22,550 nt of DNA from a virus. Shown here in pieces: positions 14,349 through 21,498 of the stretch. Each line of letters opens with the position of its first letter. The first letter of the stretch is position 1. The notes under the pieces were generated by a model. It did not search any database. It worked only from the letters and a program-made list of their open reading frames with translations, and was not told the DNA's origin. The stretch spans positions 1 to 22,550 of the IMG/VR virus record IMGVR_UViG_3300032242_003753. The stretch is one strand, 5' to 3'. The position numbers and the translations under genes were made by a program.

Positions 14349-16700
14349 ATGGCAAAAAAACCAAAACTTCAGCCAGCTGGTGATTTCGGCGGAAAAAAAT
14401 ACTACTATACAGCTGAAGGCGATATAGTAGACGAAGGCGGTAATTTACAAGAACCTGGATTCGTAAAAAGAATTGGTCCTATGTTGGACCCATTCGATGC
14501 GAATTACGGTAAAACGTCAGCCAAACCTCCAAAGAAACAAAGAACCCGTACAAAAGCTAAACCAGCTGACACTACGCCAAAACCTGCAACCCCCCCAACG
14601 CCGCCCCCTCCTCCGCAGGGTAAAATCAAGACGCTTGCTAAGTTCGCAGGTAAAAAGTTCTTGCAAAGTTCTTTTCCTACCGTGTATGGTTTGTATAGCG
14701 AGTATCAGGATTACAAAGAGGAAAATTTAAAAAAACAAGAAGAAAAAACCAAAAAAGATAATAAATCTTCTGACGATAAAAGATTACAAAGTGACATCAA
14801 AGCTGGGTTAGATTTTACCAACGTTTTGATGAAAGAGTCGACGAATTTGATTCGTCAATCTTTATCGAATCAAGAAAGAATTATGACTCTACTGAGCGGT
14901 ATATCTTCGACGCTTGAACAGATCAAGCTGTTGATGATGCTCAAGTCAGCTGGAGGTTTGACTTCTGGTTTTGGTAGTTTATTAGATAAACTCAGGTACG
15001 GTTCCGTGATTGGTCTCGGCGCTTTGGCTGTAGGTTCGGCTGTAGCAATAAAAGAAGGTATAGATGAATATAAAGATATACCAAATAGACCCGACAAAGA
15101 TACATTAGACCAATCTTCGACTAAGCCAGATGGCACGCCAAAAACTGACGCTGAAATGCGCGAAGAAGCATTCAAACAGCGTGGTAGGTCTATGGGCGGT
15201 AGACCACAACCTCCCGCGTATGCTGAAGGGACACCTCCGGCTACCCAGCGTAATGCGTTGGCGGAAACAAATCAAACAAAAAACGTTGCAGCGGCTAAAG
15301 AAAATACGTTAGAAAAGAAAAACGTAAACTTAGACGTCGACGATTTTTCTATCAAAAGCCCGAAAATAAGTTTTGAAACGCAAAAATTTATTCTTGATGC
15401 AAAAGAAGTAGAAAAAATCGCACAAAAAATTATTGGCGGTTCCAACCCTCAAGCGGGTGGAGGAGGAGGCGGCGGAGGCTCTGGTTCCGGTGCTGGTTCT
15501 GGTGGTGGCGGAGGCTCTGGAGCTGTCAGCGGGGGAGGCGGTGGCAGCCCTCAAGCGGCGGGCGGTCCTCAAGGAACCACACCACAACCAGCAAATAGTG
15601 CCCCTAGTTCAACGACTCCAGGAGCAGCTTCTGGAACAACAACGCCAGCTGGAACTCCTGCAGGTGGAGCTCCGACGCCAGGAGCTGGAGGAAAATACGA
15701 CGAAGCTGGTTTGATAGGGATAATGAAACAAGCTGGCGCTACCGATGAAGAAGCGAAAGTATTTGCTAAAATTGCGATTAGAGAATCTGGCGGGATTCCA
15801 ACAGCTCATAATGATGATTCTAGCACTGGCGATGATTCTTATGGTCTTTGGCAGATTAATATGATCGGTAGAATGGGTCCAGATAGATTAAAAAGATTAG
15901 GAATAAATGATCCGAAAGAATTATTAGATCCATTAGTTAATGCTAAAGCTGCTCTTATGTTGAAAAGAGGGCAGATGGGTCCAGGACCAGCTGGTTGGAA
16001 ACCATGGAGAGGCAGAGGCGATAATAGTATGCTTCCGCGTGAAGATAATTCTCCAACTCCGTCCCCAACTCCAACTACAACTCCAGGTCCAAGTTCAGAA
16101 AACAACGATCCATTACAGCAACTAAGGGAACAAAGGCAAAGTTTGGCTGAATTGAGGGATACTGGTTTCTCTAGAACTAGAGCTTTTGCTGAAGGCACAG
16201 AAGACAACTCTTCATTTTTTAGAAACCAATACGAAACAAACCCTCAATTTAGGGAAGCTCAAAGGAATCAGGGTAGGTTCCTAGACAATAATCTATTGGG
16301 CGGCGCTGGACAAGATATACAAAAAGGCGATTATGGTTCTGCTTTATTAGGTTTGGGCGGTAGTGCTTTAGGCTTTATGGGAGGCGCTGGTATTGGCGCA
16401 AAAATAATAAAAGGCGTTGGCGGTCAAGGTATTGACATGATACGCGACAGGATGAAGGAAAGCAATAAAGAAGTCCCAGGTCCTATGCCCGCTAGAAAAC
16501 AACAGCAAAGGTTACCAAAAGATTCAGGTAAAGTTGCCGCGCCGCAACAGCAGCAAGACCCAGCTTTGAAATTGCCGCCTTCAAGAATGTCAAAATGGAA
16601 TCAAACAAAAGATCCGTCATCATTGCACAACGAAAATATTCAAAGGTCTTATAGAGTGTACGACCCAAACGGAAAAGTTTCTAAGGAAATAGGATTCTAA
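14349..16700 (+). CDS. Tail-associated protein with lytic transglycosylase (SLT) domain
   Basis: A 783-residue modular protein. Residues about 95-135 are a LAKFAGKKFLQSSFPTVYGL segment running into a highly charged EYQDYKEE helix, a module shared with the next gene. A hydrophobic stretch follows (GSVIGLGALAVGSAVAIKEG, about 217-236), then Gly/Ser-rich (370-405) and Pro/Thr-rich (405-445) linkers. Residues about 447-560 form a lysozyme-like SLT/transglycosylase domain: the catalytic Glu is in IRESGG (about 478), with SYGLWQINM (about 496) and a NAKAALMLKR helix, the classical E-S-G, GLWQIN and A-L-L pattern. An AEGT motif recurs (residues about 294, 616). It probably cuts murein during DNA injection and may act as part of a tape measure or hub. 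No ribosome-binding site is obvious. Confidence 0.78.
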   Translation: MAKKPKLQPAGDFGGKKYYYTAEGDIVDEGGNLQEPGFVKRIGPMLDPFDANYGKTSAKPPKKQRTRTKAKPADTTPKPATPPTPPPPPQGKIKTLAKFAGKKFLQSSFPTVYGLYSEYQDYKEENLKKQEEKTKKDNKSSDDKRLQSDIKAGLDFTNVLMKESTNLIRQSLSNQERIMTLLSGISSTLEQIKLLMMLKSAGGLTSGFGSLLDKLRYGSVIGLGALAVGSAVAIKEGIDEYKDIPNRPDKDTLDQSSTKPDGTPKTDAEMREEAFKQRGRSMGGRPQPPAYAEGTPPATQRNALAETNQTKNVAAAKENTLEKKNVNLDVDDFSIKSPKISFETQKFILDAKEVEKIAQKIIGGSNPQAGGGGGGGGSGSGAGSGGGGGSGAVSGGGGGSPQAAGGPQGTTPQPANSAPSSTTPGAASGTTTPAGTPAGGAPTPGAGGKYDEAGLIGIMKQAGATDEEAKVFAKIAIRESGGIPTAHNDDSSTGDDSYGLWQINMIGRMGPDRLKRLGINDPKELLDPLVNAKAALMLKRGQMGPGPAGWKPWRGRGDNSMLPREDNSPTPSPTPTTTPGPSSENNDPLQQLREQRQSLAELRDTGFSRTRAFAEGTEDNSSFFRNQYETNPQFREAQRNQGRFLDNNLLGGAGQDIQKGDYGSALLGLGGSALGFMGGAGIGAKIIKGVGGQGIDMIRDRMKESNKEVPGPMPARKQQQRLPKDSGKVAAPQQQQDPALKLPPSRMSKWNQTKDPSSLHNENIQRSYRVYDPNGKVSKEIGF

Positions 16701-16701
16701 T

Positions 16702-19131
16702 ATGGGCGTTACATCCGCTATAACTGGTGCATTGACTAGTGACCTCGCAAAATTCGCGGGTAAAAAGTTTTTGGAAAGTTCGTTTCCACAAATGTATTCG
16801 TTGCATAAAGAATACAAGCAATACAAAAAAGAAAAAGATAAAAAAAGAGACAATAAAGACAAAAGCGGAATCGAAAACGACATTGATCAGCTTGATAATG
16901 ACGTAAAAGATACTAACACATTGTTGGAAACAGAAGCTGCTGTTCTCGGCAATCAAACAATGATCATGGAAAAAATACTTCAAGAAGTATCAAGCATGAG
17001 GAATCAGCTTTTACTTGGAAGCTTTGGTGGCGGACCAGACATCAATTCCCGTAATGCGCCTGGCGGCGGACCAGCTGGCGGTGGAGGACCAAAAGGTGGA
17101 GGTCCGTCGGGCGGTATATTCAAAAACGCTGAAGAAGCAAAAAAAGCTGGCGGTGGAAAATACTACGATAAAAACGGTCGCCTTCAAGAAATGAAACCGA
17201 AACCAGGCGGCGGTTTCCGTAGTTCATTTGTCAAAAACGTTGCTGAAGTCAAACCAAGTTTTCTAAGCCAAGCTACAAGTTTCGGTAAAGGTGCTTTGCG
17301 TTTCGCTGGTGGCGCTTTGCGTTTCGCTGGTAGGCTTTATGGTCCATTGGCGCTTGCTGGTTTGGCTTACGATATACACAATGCCACACCGCAATCTATA
17401 GAAGAAAAAATGAATGACCCTTTGAATGAACCAGGCAGCTTGAATAGGTTGCTCGGTATCGACAAATGGTTTGGTGGTGGTAAGAAAAAAGTTTCAAATG
17501 AAGAAAAACAATCCCTGAATACGTTAGCTTACAGGGCTAGCAACAGTATTACATTCAAATCAGAAGAACTCAAAATAACTGCAGATAAACTAGTTTTGAG
17601 CGAAAATTTGATTGATATGCTATTAAGTTTGGCTTCAGGCGCAGTTGATCAAGCTCGAGCGACAGCTCAAGCGGATGCACAAGATAGATCAAAAGCACTC
17701 CTTGACGTTGGCGCACGTTTGGGCGGAGGTAGATCGCCAGCGGCTACGAGTCAACAAGCGAACCCTGCAGAAGCCGAAAAAAATTTAACGCCCGTAACTG
17801 CTAAAAAGTCTGGCGTGTCGGATAAAGTTGGTTCTGCTTACGCTTCTAATTTCCAAGGATTTCTTGACGACTTGGAAGCTACGGGTTATCAAATCAAAAG
17901 CCTTGGCGGGTATTCGTTCAGAGGTAATAAAAATAACCCAAGTATGTTAAGTTATCACGGTCTTGGTGCTGCGCTCGACGTCAATGCCGCGACAAATCCG
18001 TTTCACACTAGACAAACCGACTTCCCGCCAAACATCGGCGATATTGCGAAAGCTCACGGTTTGGGTTGGGGTATTTCGTTTGAAGACCCAATGCATTTTT
18101 CTGCTGCTAAAAGAGAAGGCGGTAGTTTTGATATAGCACAACAAAGGATGCCAGGTTACGCTTCTGGTACACCTTACGTGCCTCAAACAGGTATAGCAAC
18201 GGTTGGTGAATTAGGTTCTGAAACTATCGTTGGTAAAAGCGGTATAAGAAAAACTGCTGCTGGCGCTCACCCAATGATGCTAAGAAAAGGCGAATCAGTT
18301 ATTCCCGCTGGCGAAAAAAGATCGTCTTCTGAAATCATGGCTGAGTATCAAAACGCCAAGGCGTTCGCTGACGGCACCCCGCAAGTTAGACCTTTATTGG
18401 CTCCTGGAGAAACAACTCAACCTATTCAGCCGATTCAGCCGATTAAAATTGAAACGCCCGCTGAAGCAAAAATGAAAAAATACCTCGAAGGTGTTCCTTA
18501 TGACCCTGTTTTGCAGGCTGGCATGAGAAAAATCGGTGGCGCTAAAAATATCATAATGAAAGAAGACCTTTTACATCAAAGTGGCGTTTTTGGTGCTTAC
18601 ATCCCCCCAGACGCTAAAGGTAAAAATGCGGCTTCTGAAAAAACTTTGAGTGCTTTTAGAAACAAAATATTTCTTGACCCAGAACATCCAGGTTTGAAAT
18701 TAGGAGATCAAACTATCGGAGGTAGAGGTCCAGAACAAATAAAAACAACCGCTCAACACGAACTAAGTCACGCCGCAACTCAAGAATATTGGGAAAAGAA
18801 TCTCATCAGCCCGGAAATGTTGAACGAGATAAAAGGGTTCACAGGCAAATCTCCAAAGGACGCAGGTTTGTATGGTAGTGGGTTAGGCGAAGAAGCTAGA
18901 CAAAGAATTAGAGACTTAGAAACTCGCGGAGAGTTTATGGAGTATGACGAGCTCGAAGGCGTGAGTGCTTACGTGAACAAATACAAACCTTACAATGAAA
19001 AAGGGTTGACACCAGATCAGATAGACGAATACGAAGCTTCAAGAGATAGAATGCTATCCAACTTAAATAAAGACGTCAAAAGAGCTTTCAGTTCCGTTGA
19101 CATGCTAGAAAAACTTGCTGACTATAAATAA
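16702..19131 (+). CDS. Tail-associated protein with M15 peptidase and zincin domains
   Basis: An 809-residue protein starting one base after the previous stop codon (TAATATG). Residues 12-45 repeat the LAKFAGKKFLESSFPQMYSL module of the preceding gene, so the two are paralogues. A Gly-rich linker and a hydrophobic FAGGALRFAGRLYGPLALAG region (about 200-225) follow. Residues about 366-470 are an M15 D-Ala-D-Ala/L-Ala-D-Glu peptidase: Zn ligands in SYHGLGAALD (about 416-426) and the DPMH motif (about 463-466). Residues 485-540 (YASGTPYVPQTGIATVGELG) are the VGE-G-E repeat typical of tape measure ends. A C-terminal domain has HELSHA (about 686), a HExxH zincin motif, with a later DELEGVSAY that could supply the third ligand. 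The product is likely a tail murein hydrolase, possibly part of the tape measure. Confidence 0.78.
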   Translation: MGVTSAITGALTSDLAKFAGKKFLESSFPQMYSLHKEYKQYKKEKDKKRDNKDKSGIENDIDQLDNDVKDTNTLLETEAAVLGNQTMIMEKILQEVSSMRNQLLLGSFGGGPDINSRNAPGGGPAGGGGPKGGGPSGGIFKNAEEAKKAGGGKYYDKNGRLQEMKPKPGGGFRSSFVKNVAEVKPSFLSQATSFGKGALRFAGGALRFAGRLYGPLALAGLAYDIHNATPQSIEEKMNDPLNEPGSLNRLLGIDKWFGGGKKKVSNEEKQSLNTLAYRASNSITFKSEELKITADKLVLSENLIDMLLSLASGAVDQARATAQADAQDRSKALLDVGARLGGGRSPAATSQQANPAEAEKNLTPVTAKKSGVSDKVGSAYASNFQGFLDDLEATGYQIKSLGGYSFRGNKNNPSMLSYHGLGAALDVNAATNPFHTRQTDFPPNIGDIAKAHGLGWGISFEDPMHFSAAKREGGSFDIAQQRMPGYASGTPYVPQTGIATVGELGSETIVGKSGIRKTAAGAHPMMLRKGESVIPAGEKRSSSEIMAEYQNAKAFADGTPQVRPLLAPGETTQPIQPIQPIKIETPAEAKMKKYLEGVPYDPVLQAGMRKIGGAKNIIMKEDLLHQSGVFGAYIPPDAKGKNAASEKTLSAFRNKIFLDPEHPGLKLGDQTIGGRGPEQIKTTAQHELSHAATQEYWEKNLISPEMLNEIKGFTGKSPKDAGLYGSGLGEEARQRIRDLETRGEFMEYDELEGVSAYVNKYKPYNEKGLTPDQIDEYEASRDRMLSNLNKDVKRAFSSVDMLEKLADYK
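17293..17334 (+). repeat. 21-bp tandem direct repeat in coding sequence
   Basis: Two adjacent 21-base units (17293-17313 and 17314-17334), identical over 18 bases, encoding ALRFAGG and ALRFAGR. They lie in the hydrophobic region of the 809-residue tail protein and add exactly seven residues, so the frame is kept. Confidence 0.85.
19123..19130 (+). promoter_or_regulatory. T4-type late promoter for the holin
   Basis: An exact TATAAATA box at the stop of the 809-residue tail protein (GAC TAT AAA TAA). RNA would start near 19136 and carry a leader of about 16 bases with a GGA ribosome-binding site before the holin ATG, giving the holin its own late transcript. Confidence 0.7.
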
Positions 19132-19151
19132 AAATAAAAAAGGAAATAGTT

Positions 19152-19643
19152 ATGGCTAAATTCGGAAAATCAATCGCAGCTGACGATGATAACGCCCCTC
19201 CAGCTCCGCCACCAGCAACCGTTGTTGTCGTTGATAACAACAATAACAATAATGGCGGAAGCAATAATAATACGAATTTTCAGGCTCAACAAGCCACTGT
19301 ACAAGCGCAAGCGACTGCTTCCGTTGGTCTAGCTCAAACTTCGATTGATGATGAAGTCATCAAAGAGCAGATGGAAAAAGAGCAAGAGCATTGGGTGAAA
19401 GCATATTGGCGCCCAGCAATGGGTTGGCTCTATATGGTTATTTGTTTTATGGACTTCGTTGGGTTCCCAGCTATCACTATGTTCCTTCCAGTTATTGAAA
19501 AAGGATTCGGGATACAAATGGGTTACACGCCTTGGGTTAGTTTGACACTCAGCAACGGCGGTTTGATTCATATGGCGTTTGGTGCTATCCTTGGCGTTGC
19601 TGCTTACGGCAGGACTCAAGAAAAAGTTCAGAGCAAACAATAA
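19152..19643 (+). CDS. Holin-like membrane protein
   Basis: A 163-residue protein. Residues 1-75 are low complexity: Pro/Ala-rich (15-25), a poly-Asn tract (29-42), then Gln/Ala/Thr-rich. Residues 80-158 form the conserved part: WVKAYWRPAMGWLYMVICFM and DFVGFPAITMF (one or two membrane segments about 89-112), WVSLTLSNGGLIHMAFGAIL with GVAAY (second about 128-152) and the terminal RTQEK. This RP----- to -G---R--EK pattern is that of three-TM phage holins in the gene-transfer-agent release family. The long polar N-terminus is not usual. It stands last in the operon, after two wall-degrading tail proteins, with a private late promoter, and ends at a terminator. It should set the time of lysis; no separate endolysin was found in the window. 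Confidence 0.72.
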   Translation: MAKFGKSIAADDDNAPPAPPPATVVVVDNNNNNNGGSNNNTNFQAQQATVQAQATASVGLAQTSIDDEVIKEQMEKEQEHWVKAYWRPAMGWLYMVICFMDFVGFPAITMFLPVIEKGFGIQMGYTPWVSLTLSNGGLIHMAFGAILGVAAYGRTQEKVQSKQ

Positions 19644-19646
19644 AAA

Positions 19647-19668
19647 AAGGGGAGCCAAAGCTCCCCTT
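19647..19668 (-). terminator. Intrinsic terminator after gp32, convergent with the holin
   Basis: A perfect 9-bp stem (AAGGGGAGC at 19647-19655 with GCTCCCCTT at 19660-19668) and a 4-base loop. On the minus strand the stem runs into a T tract, so it terminates gp32 transcription. On the plus strand it lies 3 bases after the holin stop and is followed only by a weakly T-rich sequence, so it may also act in that direction. Confidence 0.9.
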
Positions 19669-19674
19669 CAATCT

Positions 19675-20583
19675 TTAGCCAGCCAGCTTCTTGAAGAACT
19701 CCAACGATTCATCTTCGTCGTCATCTTCATCAAACTTTGGTGCTGCCTTTGCCTTTGCGGTAGGGGCAGGTGCTTCGTTCCAAGGAGCATCATTGTCTTC
19801 ATCGACAACTGGTGCCTTAGCGCGAGCAGAAGCTGCAGAACCATCAAGCCCAAGCACCTTGTTCAGCTTTGCCTTCAACTCGTCATAGGACTTGAAGTTG
19901 GAAGGAGCAAGGAATTCCTGCAGCGAATGACACTGCTTCCAGGTCTTTTCCATTTCATCATCGCTACCGAACAACGGACCAGCGCCAGCGAACTCTGACT
20001 TGTCGTAGTTACGATAACCTTCAACGTTGCGAATCTTCAACTTGAAGTTAGCGCCATCCCAAAGGTCGAATGGGTTCATTGGCTTCTCATCAGCAAACTG
20101 AGGGTTCATAGCCTCATTGAGCTTGTCGAAAACCTTCTTGCCGTACTTGAACAAGAACACCTTACCTTCGTTCTCTGGATTCTGCTGATCAGTGATCACG
20201 TAGATATTAGAGATAAAAGTCAGCTTGCGCTTCTGAGCACGGGCAATAGCCTTGTCAGACTCGATACCAGAGTTCCAAAGCTGAGTGTTCATCTCACCAA
20301 CGGGATCCTGCTTGCCGATAGTTGTAAGGGAGTTTTCGATGTACCAAGAACCAGTCGGACCCTTGAACCCATGATTGAACATGCGAATGAAAGGAACGTC
20401 TTCGTCGCCAGGTGCTGGGAGGAAACGAATAACAGCGTAGCCATTGCCAGCCTTATCCACGTTGGGGTACCAGAAACGGTCGTCGTTCGACTTATCGCCG
20501 CCACCGTTGATCTTAGAGAGTTCAGAGGTAAGCTTATCGAGTGATGCCTTACCTGATTGTGCCTTAAGCTTAGAAAAGTCCAT
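19675..20583 (-). CDS. 32: Single-stranded DNA-binding protein gp32
   Basis: A 302-residue homologue of T4 gp32 (301 residues), which coats ssDNA in replication, recombination and repair. The N-terminal basic region carries KASLDKL (self-association); the core has RFWYPNVDKAGNGYAVIRFL (about residues 36-55), the FNHGFKGPTGSWYIEN segment (about 69-84) and LWNSG, RAQKRKLTFISNIYVI and GKVFLFKYGKKVFDKL. The C-terminus is a long acidic linker ending DEDDDEDESLEFFKKLAG, as in T4, used for binding partner proteins. The His of the zinc site is present, but the three Cys ligands of T4 gp32 are absent (SLTTIGKQDPVGEMN follows), so this is probably a zinc-free variant. Lys is mostly AAG and the gene looks richer in G+C than its neighbours, consistent with high expression. 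Confidence 0.92.
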   Translation of the reverse strand: MDFSKLKAQSGKASLDKLTSELSKINGGGDKSNDDRFWYPNVDKAGNGYAVIRFLPAPGDEDVPFIRMFNHGFKGPTGSWYIENSLTTIGKQDPVGEMNTQLWNSGIESDKAIARAQKRKLTFISNIYVITDQQNPENEGKVFLFKYGKKVFDKLNEAMNPQFADEKPMNPFDLWDGANFKLKIRNVEGYRNYDKSEFAGAGPLFGSDDEMEKTWKQCHSLQEFLAPSNFKSYDELKAKLNKVLGLDGSAASARAKAPVVDEDNDAPWNEAPAPTAKAKAAPKFDEDDDEDESLEFFKKLAG

Positions 20584-20584
20584 A

Positions 20585-20616
20585 GTATTCTCCGTATTGT
20601 TAGTATTGATCGTATT
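20585..20616 (-). promoter_or_regulatory. Leader with four AATAC repeats at 9-nt spacing (possible gp32 operator)
   Basis: On the minus strand the pentamer AATAC (GTATT on the plus strand) occurs at 20585, 20594, 20603 and 20612, exactly 9 bases apart, between the promoter and the gp32 start codon. The ribosome-binding site GGAG (20590-20593) lies between two of the copies. The stretch is unstructured and A/C-rich, the kind of RNA ssDNA-binding proteins prefer. T4 gp32 is known to repress its own translation by binding an unstructured leader; the link to these repeats is inference. Confidence 0.5.
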
Positions 20617-20642
20617 GTATGATGAGCAGTATCAACGCTCAA
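20614..20642 (-). promoter_or_regulatory. Sigma70-type promoter for gp32
   Basis: On the minus strand a -35 box TTGAGC (20642-20637) and a -10 box TACAAT (20619-20614) are separated by exactly 17 bases. RNA would start near 20607, about 24 bases before the gp32 ATG. This lets the host polymerase, or an early-middle form of it, transcribe gp32 independently of the late genes. Confidence 0.6.
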
Positions 20643-20659
20643 CATTATTTAGTATACCT

Positions 20660-21241
20660 CTATTCGCCATATTTGTCAAGCAAAATCTTTTTGACTTTCT
20701 CTCGATCATATTTGAGGAACGGGCGGTATTTGATGACCTTGGTTGACAGTTCTTGCCAAACAGGATCATACTCAAGCTTCTTGTTCCAGTAAGGCATACA
20801 CCCTACCATATCAACAAGAACGATTAATGTTTCGAGGCTAATCTCTTTACGCAGATAAAGCTTCAAAACAAAAGGGTGACTGTTGCTCTGAATTTTGAAA
20901 TTGGAGTTGAAATCCTCATCAAGTTTCGCAGCTTCAGTTTGAAACATGTAGGTGAACGACTGATTACGCTTCACCCAGTCATTGTATACCTTCTCAGCTG
21001 TTTGCGAGTAGGCAATTTCCTTGATCCAAGTTTTCTCGTTTTCGACGATGTTGGCGAGCATATAGTTGACAGGGTCAGCGTGCTTCGCAACCTTCATAAA
21101 ATACAACTTGTCCTTACGAGTATCAAAGCTCTGAGTTGATACACGGGTCTTGCCGTTGTACTTGAAGTAGTCGTAAGATGGTTTTGTGAAATGGTTTTTT
21201 AGAGCCATGTATTCTTTGTAGCATTCAAATGCTGACATCAT
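20660..21241 (-). CDS. 59: gp59-like replicative helicase loader
   Basis: A 193-residue protein, near T4 gp59 (217 residues), which loads the gp41 helicase onto gp32-covered forks. Shared pattern with T4 gp59: a YDYFKYNGKTRVS segment (about residues 23-35; T4 has YDVIKYN--MRVS), then RKDKLYFMKVAKH, a LANIVENEKTWI helix (T4 L-SNLVAN-DAWIGDI), and the C-terminal FVLKLYLRKEISLETLIVL. It sits directly upstream of gp32, as in T4 (33-59-32). The start ATGATG at 21241 overlaps the stop of the upstream gene, so either Met is possible. No strong ribosome-binding site is seen, which points to translational coupling. Confidence 0.8.
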   Translation of the reverse strand: MMSAFECYKEYMALKNHFTKPSYDYFKYNGKTRVSTQSFDTRKDKLYFMKVAKHADPVNYMLANIVENEKTWIKEIAYSQTAEKVYNDWVKRNQSFTYMFQTEAAKLDEDFNSNFKIQSNSHPFVLKLYLRKEISLETLIVLVDMVGCMPYWNKKLEYDPVWQELSTKVIKYRPFLKYDREKVKKILLDKYGE

Positions 21242-21498
21242 GCACTAACTTTGTTGTAGTAATCAGAGAAAAACGAATGCATCTCTCGCCAAAAATCCAT
21301 CTCATTACACGGAAGCTTCCATGTTTGGTATAGCTGCCAGATACGTTTATCAAGATCATCAATAGCTGTATCACATTTACCTTCAAGAACAGTATACCCT
21401 TTATCTTCAAGGAAGTCAATAATATCTTCTTCTGCAAACATATCGAGGTCGACATCAACCTCTGTCTCTACGTATGCAGAAACCGTTTTTCTACCCAT
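21238..21498 (-). CDS. Small acidic protein of unknown function
   Basis: An 86-residue protein starting at the ATG (21498) that overlaps the stop of the SprT-like gene; a GTG one codon earlier is possible. The N-terminal half is acidic, VETEVDVDLDMFAEEDIIDF with LEDKGYTV, a pattern met in small T4-like phage proteins; the C-terminal half is aromatic, RIWQLYQTW, then EMDFWREMHSFFSDYY. No known domain or catalytic motif is visible. It stands in translational coupling with the SprT-like gene before it and gp59 after it. Its position recalls the gap between gp33 and gp59 in T4-type genomes, but it does not resemble gp33 itself. Confidence 0.6.
   Translation of the reverse strand: MGRKTVSAYVETEVDVDLDMFAEEDIIDFLEDKGYTVLEGKCDTAIDDLDKRIWQLYQTWKLPCNEMDFWREMHSFFSDYYNKVSA

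Noticed and set aside
15330-15809. Open frames on the opposite strand of the Gly/Pro/Thr-rich linker.
   Set aside because: Their Arg/Ser-rich low-complexity translations are mirror images of the repetitive linker codons and do not look like proteins.
19579-19998. A plus-strand reading frame across the terminator and into gp32.
   Set aside because: It crosses a strong terminator hairpin and lies antisense to the well-supported gp32 gene; its translation has no family character.
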